Assembly (NCBI RefSeq): GCF_017592825.1
Contig: NZ_JAGFMD010000002.1
Location: 1 to 64,000 of the forward strand
Direction of reading: 5' to 3'
DNA from: Roseivirga sp. E12
Lineage (GTDB): Bacteria; Bacteroidota; Bacteroidia; Cytophagales; Cyclobacteriaceae
DNA length: 64,000 bases
In this document: positions 23,124 through 33,906 of the stretch, piece by piece
How the letters are laid out: the number at the start of each line of letters is the position of its first letter
Numbering within the stretch: the stretch's first letter is position 1
Notes under the pieces: model-generated
What the model saw: only the letters and a program-made list of their open reading frames with translations
Database searches by the model: none
Told to the model about the DNA's origin: nothing
Position numbers and translations under genes: made by a program

Positions 23124-23819
23124 ATGCCCTTTTCAGGAGAACCCATTGTTCAAATTACTGACGCCAGTATTTTTCAAGAAGATCAAACCGTTCTCAACAA
23201 TATCAATCTAAAAATAGCCAAGGGAGAATTCGTTTACCTAGTCGGTAGAACGGGTAGTGGTAAGAGTTCTCTGCTAAAAACACTCTATTGCGACCTCCCA
23301 CTTCATATGGGAAGTATTCGCATTTGTGATTTCGAAATCGAGAAGATCAAGCGGAAGGAAATACCGATGCTTAGAAGAAAATTGGGGATCGTATTTCAAG
23401 ATTTTCAACTGCTACCCGATAGAACCGTTGCCGAAAACATATTCTTTGTAATGAAAGCCACCGGCTGGAAGGACAAAGCCAAGATGAAAAGTCGGTTGGC
23501 CGATGTGCTAATGAAAGTCGGTTTGGGTGCCATTTCTAATAAAATGCCACATCAACTATCTGGAGGAGAACAGCAAAGGGTTGTAATTGCCAGAGCATTA
23601 ATCAACGAACCATCAATTCTAGTAGCAGATGAACCTACAGGAAATCTAGACCCGGAAGTATCTGAAGGCATTTTCAAAACCTTTGAAGATATCAATCGAA
23701 GTGGTACTGCCGTATTGATGGCCACACATGACTTCAAGCTCATTGAAAATTATCCGAAAAGAACGCTTAGCTGTGAAAACGGTCAGGTGTTAGATTCTGC
23801 GACAGCGCCTGTTACATAG
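23124..23819 (+). CDS. ftsE: Cell-division ABC-type ATPase FtsE
   Basis: A 231-residue ABC ATPase: Walker A GRTGSGKSS (41-49), Q-loop in VFQDFQLLPDRTVAENI (typical of FtsE), signature LSGGEQQR, Walker B ILVADEPTGNLDPE, and the switch His in ATHDF. FtsE works with the membrane protein FtsX in septal peptidoglycan hydrolase control. No ftsX is next to it; the following gene converges and overlaps by 8 bp. Other MacB/LolD-type ATPases are similar, but the RRKLGIVFQDFQLL signature favours FtsE. Confidence 0.85.
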   Translation: MPFSGEPIVQITDASIFQEDQTVLNNINLKIAKGEFVYLVGRTGSGKSSLLKTLYCDLPLHMGSIRICDFEIEKIKRKEIPMLRRKLGIVFQDFQLLPDRTVAENIFFVMKATGWKDKAKMKSRLADVLMKVGLGAISNKMPHQLSGGEQQRVVIARALINEPSILVADEPTGNLDPEVSEGIFKTFEDINRSGTAVLMATHDFKLIENYPKRTLSCENGQVLDSATAPVT

Positions 23820-24369
23820 ACACGTCTATATCTTCCTTCATATCATCAGGCAACTTATCTCTTTCAAGGATATCTAACTGGCTGTTTAGGATGTGGATCT
23901 TTTGTCTTAACAGATGAATAAGCCTGTCTAGAACTTCATCAGACTGCTGACTTTCCAGAAAAACATCTTTCAAGTCTTTATAAATCACGTCAAGCTCCTC
24001 GAGGTCGGCATCCAAGAAATTGAACATGCTACCCGTTTCAAGCTCCTCTGTAACCTTATCTCTTTTCTTAGAAATGATTGATGTGTAAAAGAACTCGAGC
24101 TCTTCAAATTTTTCCAGATTCGATGAAGCTAACACTTCAACATCATCAAAAGAAGTCACATCTGGGCTCTGGGGCAAAAACTTATCTGTCAATAAAAATG
24201 CCACTGCCCCTATTAGAAGAATCACAGCTGCCTTCCAATACCAAAGCGTTACAGACTTAGGTCTTAACTCGGTTTCAATGTTACTCCAGACCTCAGCCTT
24301 GGGCTCCTTTAGGTCAAACGAGCTCTTATTGTTTTCAATAAATCTCTCTAGGTTATCTTTATCCTGCAT
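23812..24369 (-). CDS. Probable anti-sigma factor
   Basis: A 185-residue protein with about 42 cytoplasmic residues, one membrane span (near 43-62, WKAAVILLIGAVAFLL) and a helical, probably periplasmic, tail rich in Glu/Asp/Leu. No zinc-binding HxxxCxxC is seen. Position is the main argument: it overlaps the preceding ECF sigma gene by 11 bp on the same strand, as anti-sigma genes do. The sequence itself has no diagnostic motif that I can name. Confidence 0.65.
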   Translation of the reverse strand: MQDKDNLERFIENNKSSFDLKEPKAEVWSNIETELRPKSVTLWYWKAAVILLIGAVAFLLTDKFLPQSPDVTSFDDVEVLASSNLEKFEELEFFYTSIISKKRDKVTEELETGSMFNFLDADLEELDVIYKDLKDVFLESQQSDEVLDRLIHLLRQKIHILNSQLDILERDKLPDDMKEDIDVSM

Positions 24370-24919
24370 ACTGCAACTCCTCTCTGAGTATTTCTCTCAA
24401 TTTCTTCTTTGATCTATTAAACTGTGATTTTGACGTAGATTCCGTAATGCCTAGTACCTCTGCAATTTCTTTGTGGTCATAGCCTTCCAAAAGATACAAG
24501 GTCAAAACCACTCGATATCCATCAGGCAAGCGAGATATACCTTCGTTAACAACCGTGACATCGTAACTGATATCTCTAGACTCTGTCTCTACTACTCGAT
24601 CATCAAACTGGCCAATGTCATCAACAGATTCTAAATCAAGTCTTCGTTTCTTAACCAAATTAATGGCATTGTTAACGACTATTCGCTTTAGCCAACTACC
24701 AAAAGAGGCAGTTCCCTTATAGTTTTTCAGGTTTCTAAAGGCGCTCAAAAAGGACTCTTGCAATACGTCTTCCGCATCCATTTCACTTCCGGTAATGCGC
24801 AAGCAAGTATTATACATTGCTTTGGAATAAAGCTTGTATAATTCATATTGGGCTGTACTGTCACCAGTTAGGCAGCGATCAATAATTGGTTGATGTATGT
24901 TCTGATATCCTGTTTCCAA
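24359..24919 (-). CDS. ECF-type RNA polymerase sigma factor
   Basis: 186 residues with sigma region 2 (DAEDVLQESFLSAFRNL, about 47-63, and GSFGSWLKRIVVNNAIN) and region 4 (LPDGYRVVLTLYLLEG, DHKEIAEVLGITESTSKSQ, then a basic end). Lacks regions 1 and 3, as expected for group 4 sigma factors. The overlapping downstream membrane protein is a likely anti-sigma factor. Its regulon cannot be read from the window. Confidence 0.95.
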   Translation of the reverse strand: METGYQNIHQPIIDRCLTGDSTAQYELYKLYSKAMYNTCLRITGSEMDAEDVLQESFLSAFRNLKNYKGTASFGSWLKRIVVNNAINLVKKRRLDLESVDDIGQFDDRVVETESRDISYDVTVVNEGISRLPDGYRVVLTLYLLEGYDHKEIAEVLGITESTSKSQFNRSKKKLREILREELQYAG

Positions 24920-24981
24920 CGTCCAAAATCACACTAAAGACATCGCAACCATTAAAGGGTTGCATACTGAAAGATAAGCAT

Positions 24982-25009
24982 AAAAAAAACCCCGACTAGT
25001 CGGGGTTTT
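24982..25009 (-). terminator. Terminator for the TPR/cca unit
   Basis: A 24-bp perfect palindrome (24986-25009; arm AAAACCCCGACT) with an eight-base A-tract at 24982-24989, which is a T-tract on the minus strand. It ends leftward transcription just after the TPR gene. Confidence 0.88.
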
Positions 25010-25030
25010 AGGAAAGTGATTTCTTTATAT

Positions 25031-25726
25031 CTATCCTTTGTTCAAAGCTTCTAAGCTCGTCTTTGCCAATTCGAAGTCTGGACTCAAGGCTAAGGCCTGA
25101 CTGAAGAAATTCTTAGCCTCTTCATTCTTCCCTTGCTCCACGGCCATTAAACCTCTCATATTTTGTATAGCTGCTTTAAATGAAACCTCTTGTGCGCTGC
25201 CATCACTCTTACTCAAGGCAATCTTGTCCCCATCTTTCAGCTTAGCCTCCATCAGGTTCAAGTTCACTTCTGCTTCAGCAAAACGTTGTAATGAATACTG
25301 AAGGTAAGCCACTTGATAGTGTACCTGAATATCTTCAGTTTTTAGCCAAAGCTTTTCATAGTACTCAACAGCTCGGTCATACAACCTTAAGTTTTCATAG
25401 CTAAGCGCTATAATCTCAAGAGCAATCTCATTGTTAGCATACTTCTGAAGGAAATCCATTCCTACAAGCGCACTAGAGGAGAACTGTGAAGTGTTGTAGT
25501 AGAGCTCAGCCAACATACGCATTGCCGCAGAATCAACCGGGTTCAGCACTAAGATTTCCGTCAAAGCTTGCTTCTGTACAAGTACATCATTGTACTGTTC
25601 GGCTTTTCTAAGAAGCGCAATTGCTTTTGCGTACTCATTTGATATATAAGTACTGTCTTGCGCCATTATACTTTGGCTTCCAAACATCAGTGTGATGGCC
25701 AGCACTAAAAATTTAATCTTCTTCAT
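25031..25726 (-). CDS. Exported TPR-repeat protein
   Basis: 231 residues with a signal peptide (FLVLAITLMFGSQSIMAQ) and at least four TPR-like helical pairs, for example VDSAAMRMLAELYYNTSQF, YDRAVEYYEKLW, YLQYSLQRFAEAEVNL and GKNEEAKNFFSQALALSPDF. Probably periplasmic, in protein-protein contacts; no specific role can be stated. It starts 20 bp after cca on the same strand and is followed by a strong terminator, so it is likely the last gene of a two-gene unit with cca. Confidence 0.82.
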   Translation of the reverse strand: MKKIKFLVLAITLMFGSQSIMAQDSTYISNEYAKAIALLRKAEQYNDVLVQKQALTEILVLNPVDSAAMRMLAELYYNTSQFSSSALVGMDFLQKYANNEIALEIIALSYENLRLYDRAVEYYEKLWLKTEDIQVHYQVAYLQYSLQRFAEAEVNLNLMEAKLKDGDKIALSKSDGSAQEVSFKAAIQNMRGLMAVEQGKNEEAKNFFSQALALSPDFELAKTSLEALNKG

Positions 25727-25746
25727 TTTTATTATCGGTAACTAAA

Positions 25747-27171
25747 TTATTTCAGTGATTTAACAACATTCAAGCCAAGTTCCCTACCTATGGTCAGTAA
25801 GTAACTGTAAGACTCTTCAAATTCATTTCTGATTTTACCTTCCAAAACCGCCTCTTTCAACGCTTCCTTGATATCTCCGATCGTCTTGCCTGGCTTCAAG
25901 CCAAAAACCGTCATGATCATTTCTCCGGTAATTACGGGCTGAAAGTTACGAACTTTATCCTTCTCCTCTACCTCCAGCATACGTTTTTCAACTTTATCGA
26001 AGTTCTGGAGATAGCGTTTTACCTTATTATTATTTTTAGAAGTAATATCGGCACGACAAAGGGTCATTAGTGCTTCAATATCATCTCCAGCCTCAAAGAG
26101 GAGTCTCCTTACGGCAGAATCGGTAATCTCTTCTTTTACCAAGGCTATTGGCCTCAAGTGAAGTCTGACCATCTTCTGCACAAACTTCATTGATTCTCCC
26201 ATTGGAAGCTTCATTCGCCTGAAAATACCAGGTGTCATGCGGGCACCTTTGTCTTCGTGACCATGGAAGGTCCACCCTACTCTTTTGTTAAAGCGCTTAG
26301 TGGCTGGCTTGGCTATGTCATGCATAATAGCTGCCCACCTCCACCAGAGATCATCTGTATTTTTACTTATGTTATCGAGAACTTGAAGCGTATGGTAAAA
26401 ATTATCCTTATGTGATTTGTCTTCAATACTATCTACCCCTTGCAACGCTACTAATTCTGGAAAAATAAGCTTCAGAAGACCACAATGGAATAATAATTTG
26501 AAACCATAAGAAGGCTCGTCAGACAAAATGATTTTATTCAATTCGACAATGATTCGCTCCTTTGAGATAATCTCAATGCGATCTTTCATATCGATGATAC
26601 CTTGAAAGGTATCCGCATCAATGTCAAACTTCAGTTGAGAGGCAAAACGGATAGCACGCATCATGCGTAAGGGGTCATCCGAGAATGTCTCATCTGGTTC
26701 AAGGGGTGTTCGGATAAGCCTCTCCTTCAGGTCGTTGACACCGCCAAATGGATCTACCAATTCACCATAGTTAGACTCGTTCAAGCTAATAGCCATCGCA
26801 TTGATCGTAAAATCTCTCCGATTTTGATCGTCTTCCAGGCTACCATCTTCCACGATCGGTTTACGAGAGTCTCTTTGATAGGATTCCTTTCGAGCCCCTA
26901 CAAACTCCAACTCTAAATCACCATCTTTAATCATGGCTGTCCCGAAGTTTTTGAAGATTGAAAGCGGCACATGATCGCCCAATACCTTTTTGACAGCTTC
27001 TGCAAGCTGAATACCACTTCCAACACATACAAAGTCTATGTCTTTGGATGGCCGTTTGAGCAACAAATCTCTCACGTAGCCCCCAACTACATATGTTTCT
27101 AGCCCCTCACTCTGAGCGGCTTGACTGATAGTTTTAAAAATGGGGTCTTTGAGCTTATTAGCTAGATTCAT
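25747..27171 (-). CDS. cca: CCA-adding tRNA nucleotidyltransferase with HD domain
   Basis: A 474-residue class II nucleotidyltransferase. GGYVRDLLLKRPSKDIDF (about 26-43) carries the catalytic Asp pair, RRDFTINAMA the ribose-recognition part, and DDPLRMMRAIRFAS the EDxxR-like nucleotide selector. A HD domain follows (MHDIAKP near 290). It adds or repairs the 3' CCA of tRNAs; a poly(A) polymerase role is the alternative in this family, but the domain set and the CCA-less tRNA gene in this window fit Cca. A complete -33/-7 promoter lies directly upstream. Confidence 0.92.
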   Translation of the reverse strand: MNLANKLKDPIFKTISQAAQSEGLETYVVGGYVRDLLLKRPSKDIDFVCVGSGIQLAEAVKKVLGDHVPLSIFKNFGTAMIKDGDLELEFVGARKESYQRDSRKPIVEDGSLEDDQNRRDFTINAMAISLNESNYGELVDPFGGVNDLKERLIRTPLEPDETFSDDPLRMMRAIRFASQLKFDIDADTFQGIIDMKDRIEIISKERIIVELNKIILSDEPSYGFKLLFHCGLLKLIFPELVALQGVDSIEDKSHKDNFYHTLQVLDNISKNTDDLWWRWAAIMHDIAKPATKRFNKRVGWTFHGHEDKGARMTPGIFRRMKLPMGESMKFVQKMVRLHLRPIALVKEEITDSAVRRLLFEAGDDIEALMTLCRADITSKNNNKVKRYLQNFDKVEKRMLEVEEKDKVRNFQPVITGEMIMTVFGLKPGKTIGDIKEALKEAVLEGKIRNEFEESYSYLLTIGRELGLNVVKSLK

Positions 27172-27195
27172 CGATCAATTTCCTTAAAAGGCACG

Positions 27196-27226
27196 CAAAG
27201 TTAGCAGTTTATCTTATGGAGTTCAA
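27196..27226 (-). promoter_or_regulatory. Complete Bacteroidota promoter for cca
   Basis: On the minus strand: TTG (27226-27224), exactly 20 bp spacer, then TAACTTTG (27203-27196), ending 24 nt before the ATG. Full match to TTG-N20-TAnnTTTG. Confidence 0.78.
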
Positions 27227-27277
27227 AACGAACAAAAAGACATCTATTTAAAGATTAAAAATTGCCCGTCAGATTAA

Positions 27278-28942
<1,665 letters not shown>

Positions 28943-28952
28943 TTTTACAGAA

Positions 28953-30779
28953 ATGGATAGAAATCAGACCATTGGTCTCGTTTTAATAGCGGTTATACTC
29001 ATAGTATACTCAATAGTTTATAAGCCACCGGCTCAAGAACAACCTTTAGAATTTGCAGATACAACATCTGTTGAGCAAGTGAACCCTGGGGTGCCAGTTC
29101 AAGAAGCCCAGCCGGCTGAGATTGTTAATGAGACACCAACTACCAATGACCTTTCGGCCCAATTCGGAGTTTTCGGTGCAGCCATGCAGGGTACTGAAGA
29201 GACTTTCGTAATCGAGACAGATAAGGCAAAATACACTTTCTCAAATAAAGGTGGAGCTATCAAGTCTGTCGAGCTAAAAGACTATGTGACCTTCGATCAG
29301 CAACCCTTAATGCTTTTTGATGAAACCTCCAGTCAGCGGGTATTAAACCTTCCTACTACTAAAGGCAACATTAACCTGAATGACCTCTATTTTGAATCTA
29401 ATGGTGCAAACAGAACCATTGGAACAGATGGCAACACTACTATTCGCTTTACAGCAAGTTTGGGAGAAGGCAAATCTGTAGAACAGGTTTACACCATTAC
29501 CTCAGGTAAATATGTAGTAGACTATCAGCTAAAAATGAACGGTCTTCAAAGCGAAGTTATCGGCAGCGAAGCCACTATGGCATGGGCTGTAGCCATGCAA
29601 CGATATGAGAAGAATCTGGAAGACTCCAGAAACAAGACAACGCTTAGATATTATACGCTTGATGAGGATTCTGATAACCTAAGTGCAACTTCAAAAGACC
29701 CACAGAAAGAGACCATTGGTGGAGTCAAATGGTTAAGTTTTTCGCAAAAGTTCTTCAACTCAGGAATTATCTCTGAGAAAGGGTTTAATCAAGCAACAAT
29801 TGGTTCAACCATAGGCTTAGACTCTACCATTGTAAAAGAAGGTCTTATGGAACTCTCCATTCCAATGACTGACGTTTACGAAGGTGCAAACTTCACTTAC
29901 TACTATGGTCCAAATAGTTATAAAGGCTTAAAGAAGGTAACCGAAGGCTATGAAGACAATGTCTACATGGGCTATAAATTGGTGAGTTGGGTCAACAAAT
30001 ACATTATTGTTGAACTCTTCGGCTTCCTTGAAAGATACATTGGCAATTATGGAGTGATCATTATGATCATTGTTTTGATTGTCAAACTTGTTCTATTCCC
30101 ATTATCGCGTAAGTCATATCTCTCCATGGCAAAAATGAAGGTCTTAAAGCCTGAGTTAGATGCTATGAAGGAAAAGGTTGGCGGAGATCAGCAGAAGATG
30201 CAACAAGAGCAAATGAAGCTCTATCGTGAAGTCGGTGTCAATCCAATTAGTGGTTGCATTCCGCTCGTCTTACAAATGCCGATTTTGTTTGCGATGTTCT
30301 TCTTCTTCCCAAACTCGATAGAGCTAAGACAGCAATCATTCTTATGGGCGACTGACCTTTCCACTTATGATGTGTTGATCAACCTTCCAGTAACAATACC
30401 CTTCTATGGGTCTCACGTCAGTGGTTTCACATTGTTAATGACGCTCTCTACCCTACTCTATACTTGGTCCAACAACCAAGTAAGTTCGGTACAGGGTCCA
30501 ATGAAGAGTATTGGCTATGTAATGCCAGTCATTTTCATGTTTGTGCTTAACAGCTACTCTTCGGGTTTGAGTTTCTATTACTTTGTCTCTAACATCATCA
30601 CATTCGGTCAGCAGACTTTGATCAGAAGGTTTGTAGATGAAGACAAAATCAGAGCTACACTGGAAGAGAATAAGAAAAAGAATGTGAACAAGAAGAAGTC
30701 TAAGTTTGCCACGAGGCTCGAAGAAGCCATGAAGGCAAGCCAAGAGGCACAACGCCAGAAACAAAAAGGCAAGAAATAG
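28953..30779 (+). CDS. yidC: Membrane protein insertase YidC
   Basis: 608 residues, Gram-negative form: an N-terminal membrane anchor (GLVLIAVILIVYSIVY), a large periplasmic P1 domain (about 60-350), then the conserved insertase core with the Arg in LFPLSRKSYLSMAKMK and further helices (GCIPLVLQMPILFAMFFFF). The C-terminus is strongly basic (KKNVNKKKSKF), as expected for ribosome contact. Works with Sec or alone in inserting inner-membrane proteins; the SRP RNA is encoded about 13 kb away. A strong terminator follows. Confidence 0.97.
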   Translation: MDRNQTIGLVLIAVILIVYSIVYKPPAQEQPLEFADTTSVEQVNPGVPVQEAQPAEIVNETPTTNDLSAQFGVFGAAMQGTEETFVIETDKAKYTFSNKGGAIKSVELKDYVTFDQQPLMLFDETSSQRVLNLPTTKGNINLNDLYFESNGANRTIGTDGNTTIRFTASLGEGKSVEQVYTITSGKYVVDYQLKMNGLQSEVIGSEATMAWAVAMQRYEKNLEDSRNKTTLRYYTLDEDSDNLSATSKDPQKETIGGVKWLSFSQKFFNSGIISEKGFNQATIGSTIGLDSTIVKEGLMELSIPMTDVYEGANFTYYYGPNSYKGLKKVTEGYEDNVYMGYKLVSWVNKYIIVELFGFLERYIGNYGVIIMIIVLIVKLVLFPLSRKSYLSMAKMKVLKPELDAMKEKVGGDQQKMQQEQMKLYREVGVNPISGCIPLVLQMPILFAMFFFFPNSIELRQQSFLWATDLSTYDVLINLPVTIPFYGSHVSGFTLLMTLSTLLYTWSNNQVSSVQGPMKSIGYVMPVIFMFVLNSYSSGLSFYYFVSNIITFGQQTLIRRFVDEDKIRATLEENKKKNVNKKKSKFATRLEEAMKASQEAQRQKQKGKK

Positions 30780-30781
30780 TT

Positions 30782-30809
30782 AAAAAAGGAGGCTCAGGCC
30801 TCCTTTTTT
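30782..30809 (+). terminator. Terminator after pyrG-yidC
   Basis: Perfect 12-bp arms AAAAAAGGAGGC (30782-30793) and GCCTCCTTTTTT (30798-30809) with a 4-base loop and T-run. Confidence 0.9.
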
Positions 30810-30923
30810 ATTGAAGTCCACTCAAGACACATACAATATTTCATCTTATAAATACTCCAAACTGGGTCTAAAAACAACTATATAGCACGTTAAGGAATCG
30901 CATTATACTTTCGACTAAACTTA

Positions 30924-30931
30924 TATCTTTG
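30924..30931 (+). promoter_or_regulatory. -7 element for the UPF0173-parAB unit
   Basis: TATCTTTG, exact TAnnTTTG, 36 nt before the ATG at 30968. No clear -33. Confidence 0.48.
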
Positions 30932-30967
30932 TAAGCTATTCGTCAACCAAGTAAAATCTACTCCTAA

Positions 30968-31648
30968 ATGAAATTTACCTTCTTTGGACATGCCTCTTTT
31001 TTGATAGAGACAATGGGAAAGAAATTACTCTTCGATCCGTTCATTACTCCTAATGAATTGGCTAAGGAAATTGATGTAGACGCTATAAAACCAGACTACA
31101 TTCTATTGAGCCATGGTCATGCCGATCATGTGGCGGATGTAGAACGGATTTATGAAAACTCAGAGGCGACTATTATCTCCACTTACGAGGTGGTAGGATG
31201 GTTCGGAGCTAAAGGCTTGGAAAGAGGACACCCTATGAACCATGGCGGTGCTTGGGACTTCGACTTTGGCAAAGTAAAACTTGTCAATGCGGTTCATTCA
31301 AGTTCAATGCCAGACGGTAGTTATGGGGGGCATCCTGCAGGGATTGTCATTAAAAACGAAGAAGGCTGTTTCTACTATGCTGGCGACACTGCATTGACTA
31401 AAGACATGGAGTTGATTGGAGAAGAGTTTAATCTCGATTTCTCCATTATGCCAGTAGGCGATAATTTCACAATGGGTGTTACTGACGCTATGAAAGCGGC
31501 AAAGATGGTCAAATGTGAAAAGGTTATCGGAGTCCACTTTGATACCTTTCCTTATGTTGCCATTGATAAAGAAGCATCAATGGCAATTGCCTCAGAAAAT
31601 AATGTACGGTTGACACTACCAGAAATTGGACAAACACTTTCACTATAA
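30968..31648 (+). CDS. UPF0173-family metal-dependent hydrolase
   Basis: A 226-residue metallo-beta-lactamase-fold protein. The metal motif LLSHGHADHVADV (about 47-59), GHPMNHGG, AVHSSSMPDG, YYAGDTALT and GVHFDTFP match the UPF0173/YtkL group. Members of this group have no agreed in vivo substrate. It starts the rightward run ahead of parA (7-bp gap), which suggests co-transcription with the chromosome-segregation genes, but a functional link is not implied. Confidence 0.88.
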   Translation: MKFTFFGHASFLIETMGKKLLFDPFITPNELAKEIDVDAIKPDYILLSHGHADHVADVERIYENSEATIISTYEVVGWFGAKGLERGHPMNHGGAWDFDFGKVKLVNAVHSSSMPDGSYGGHPAGIVIKNEEGCFYYAGDTALTKDMELIGEEFNLDFSIMPVGDNFTMGVTDAMKAAKMVKCEKVIGVHFDTFPYVAIDKEASMAIASENNVRLTLPEIGQTLSL

Positions 31649-31655
31649 GTAACAC

Positions 31656-32420
31656 ATGGGTAAAATTATCGCTATAGCAAACCAAAAAGGAGGTGTAGGT
31701 AAGACTACTTCAGCCATGAACTTGGCTGCCAGCCTGGCTGTGTTAGAATTTAAAACATTGGTTGTTGATGCCGATCCACAAGCCAATACTACTTCTGGTC
31801 TTGGGCGTAACCCAAGAGAAGTAGAACTCAGCATTTATGAGTGCATGGTGGGCAAAGCCAATATCCAAGATTGCATTGTGCAAACTGATGTACCTCATCT
31901 TGATCTTGTACCATCACATATTAACTTGGTGGGTGCAGAAGTAGAAATGGTCAATTTGACCAATCGAGAAGAGAAAATGCGCAATGTGCTAGGCGAAATC
32001 TCTGACAATTATGACTTCATACTAATTGACTGTGCTCCTTCTCTAGGATTGATTACCATCAACTCTTTAACAGCAGCCAACTCAGTCATTATTCCTGTAC
32101 AGTGCGAGTACTTTGCGCTAGAAGGTTTAGGTAAGCTTCTAAACACTATTACTATCATTCAGAAGCGACTCAACTCAAGCTTGGAGATCGAGGGCATACT
32201 CTTGACAATGTATGATGTGAGACTTCGTTTGTCTAATCAGGTGGTAGATGAAGTGCAAACGCACTTTAAGAATATGGTTTTCAAAACCATTATTCCGAGA
32301 AATGTAAAATTAAGTGAGTCACCAAGTTTTGGCATTCCGGCCATCCAGCATGATGCGGATAGTAAAGGTGCACTCGCATATTTAAATTTGGCTAAAGAAA
32401 TCGCTGATAAGAATCAGTAA
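31656..32420 (+). CDS. parA: Chromosome-partitioning ATPase ParA (Soj)
   Basis: 254 residues with the deviant Walker [15 protein letters not shown] near residue 10, [11 protein letters not shown] (Walker A'), [16 protein letters not shown] (Walker B), and conserved [14 protein letters not shown]. Length and sequence are of the chromosomal Soj type. It binds non-specific DNA as an ATP dimer and is stimulated by ParB, encoded 14 bp downstream. No parS site was found in the window. Confidence 0.96.
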   Translation: MGKIIAIANQKGGVGKTTSAMNLAASLAVLEFKTLVVDADPQANTTSGLGRNPREVELSIYECMVGKANIQDCIVQTDVPHLDLVPSHINLVGAEVEMVNLTNREEKMRNVLGEISDNYDFILIDCAPSLGLITINSLTAANSVIIPVQCEYFALEGLGKLLNTITIIQKRLNSSLEIEGILLTMYDVRLRLSNQVVDEVQTHFKNMVFKTIIPRNVKLSESPSFGIPAIQHDADSKGALAYLNLAKEIADKNQ

Positions 32421-32434
32421 TAATACTTTTTAAT

Positions 32435-33340
32435 ATGGCATCTAAAACTCCAAAGAGTAGAAACGCATTAGGTAGAGGTTTGGGAGCACTTTTGGAGGAT
32501 TCCTCAACAAACGCTGCAGAATCATTAAACAAAAACCCTGTTGGGTCTATGAACGAAGTTCAACTAGATCAAATTCAGGTGAACCCATATCAACCTCGAA
32601 CACATTTTGACAGACAAGCGCTTGAGGAGCTAGCGGATTCAATCAAGGTACAGGGTATTATCCAACCGATAACGGTTAGAAAACTCAGTGATGATGAATT
32701 TCAGTTGATCTCAGGAGAAAGAAGGTTTCAAGCGTCCAAGATTGCCGGCCTTGAAAAGATTCCTGCCTATGTAAGAACTGCTGATGATCAACAAATGCTA
32801 GAAATGGCATTGATCGAAAACATTCAGAGAGAGAATCTGAATGCGATGGAAATAGCATTAAGTTATCAAAGACTATTAGAAGAATGTGATCTTAAGCAAG
32901 AACAGCTTGGCGACCGTGTAGGAAAAAATAGGACAACCGTTAATAACTACTTAAGACTACTTAGGCTACCCCCGGACATTCAGGCTGGCATTAGAGACAA
33001 GAAAATCTCGATGGGCCATGCCAGAGCCATTGTCAACGTAGATGATGTCGATAAGCAGCTACATATCTATAAAAAGATTGTTGAAGAAGAGCTTTCGGTA
33101 AGAAAAGTAGAACAGTTGGTACGAGATTTGATGTCTTCGAGCAGCGATAAATCTGGAAACGAAAAGAAAGGCAGCACACAGCACAGAAATTATGAAGTGC
33201 AACAAGTGCAACAAAAATTGTCTTCACATTTCGGAACGAGGGTTGGTCTCAAGGCAGATAGTCAGTTTAGAGGTGAAATAAAGATTCCTTTTGTATCTAC
33301 TGAAGACCTAAATCGCATATTGGAAATCATAAATATGTAA
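32435..33340 (+). CDS. parB: Chromosome-partitioning protein ParB (Spo0J)
   Basis: 301 residues: ALGRGLGALL near the N-terminus (ParA-contact), the CTPase box with QISGERRF-like ISGERRFQASKIAG and ENIQRENLN, a helix-turn-helix (QEQLGDRVGKNRTTVNNYLRLL) and the C-terminal dimerisation part. It loads at parS and slides as a CTP clamp. It overlaps the DUF5683 gene by one base. Confidence 0.96.
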   Translation: MASKTPKSRNALGRGLGALLEDSSTNAAESLNKNPVGSMNEVQLDQIQVNPYQPRTHFDRQALEELADSIKVQGIIQPITVRKLSDDEFQLISGERRFQASKIAGLEKIPAYVRTADDQQMLEMALIENIQRENLNAMEIALSYQRLLEECDLKQEQLGDRVGKNRTTVNNYLRLLRLPPDIQAGIRDKKISMGHARAIVNVDDVDKQLHIYKKIVEEELSVRKVEQLVRDLMSSSSDKSGNEKKGSTQHRNYEVQQVQQKLSSHFGTRVGLKADSQFRGEIKIPFVSTEDLNRILEIINM

Positions 33341-33906
33341 TGCGACTTTTTGCTTCTATTACCCTTTGTCTTTTACTTACACTTCCAGTTTTGGCTCAAG
33401 AAAATAATGCCGTTTTAGAAAACGGAATTATTACTGGGAAAGAGGTGAAAGTCGATCCGAATCAGAAGTTTTATAATCCAAGAGTCGCTTCTAGTAGATC
33501 AGCAATTATTCCCGGTTGGGGACAACTCTATAATGACAGTTGGTGGAAGGTCCCAATTCTTTATACGGGCTTCGGGGTCGCGATACACTTTATCGGGGTA
33601 AATGAACGGAACAGAAACGAAAACCTCGACTTTGCAGCCGCAGAATTGGCAAAGGATACACCCAATGAAAACCTCATAAGAATTTATAGAAGACGTGCTG
33701 ATAATTGGAGGAAGAACCGAGATTTGGTAATTCTCACCATGGCAGGTATTTACGCCCTACAAATTATTGAAGCAGCCGTGGATGCTCACCTGAAAGGATT
33801 TAATGTAGACGAAAATTTGGCACTGAATATTAAACCAAAACTTGGAGTGATCTCCAACGGTGTCCCCTACCTCGGTTTTGGTGTCACCCTCCCGATTGGA
33901 CGATGA
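33340..33906 (+). CDS. DUF5683-family protein
   Basis: 188 residues with a signal peptide (ITLCLLLTLPVLAQ). The mature part has the family core SRSAIIPGWGQLYNDSWWKVPILYTG with two hydrophobic segments (PILYTGFGVAIHFIG and VILTMAGIYALQIIEA), so it is probably an envelope membrane protein. Families of this kind commonly follow parB in Bacteroidota; the role is unknown. The gene overlaps parB by 1 bp and dapB by 4 bp. Confidence 0.85.
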   Translation: MRLFASITLCLLLTLPVLAQENNAVLENGIITGKEVKVDPNQKFYNPRVASSRSAIIPGWGQLYNDSWWKVPILYTGFGVAIHFIGVNERNRNENLDFAAAELAKDTPNENLIRIYRRRADNWRKNRDLVILTMAGIYALQIIEAAVDAHLKGFNVDENLALNIKPKLGVISNGVPYLGFGVTLPIGR

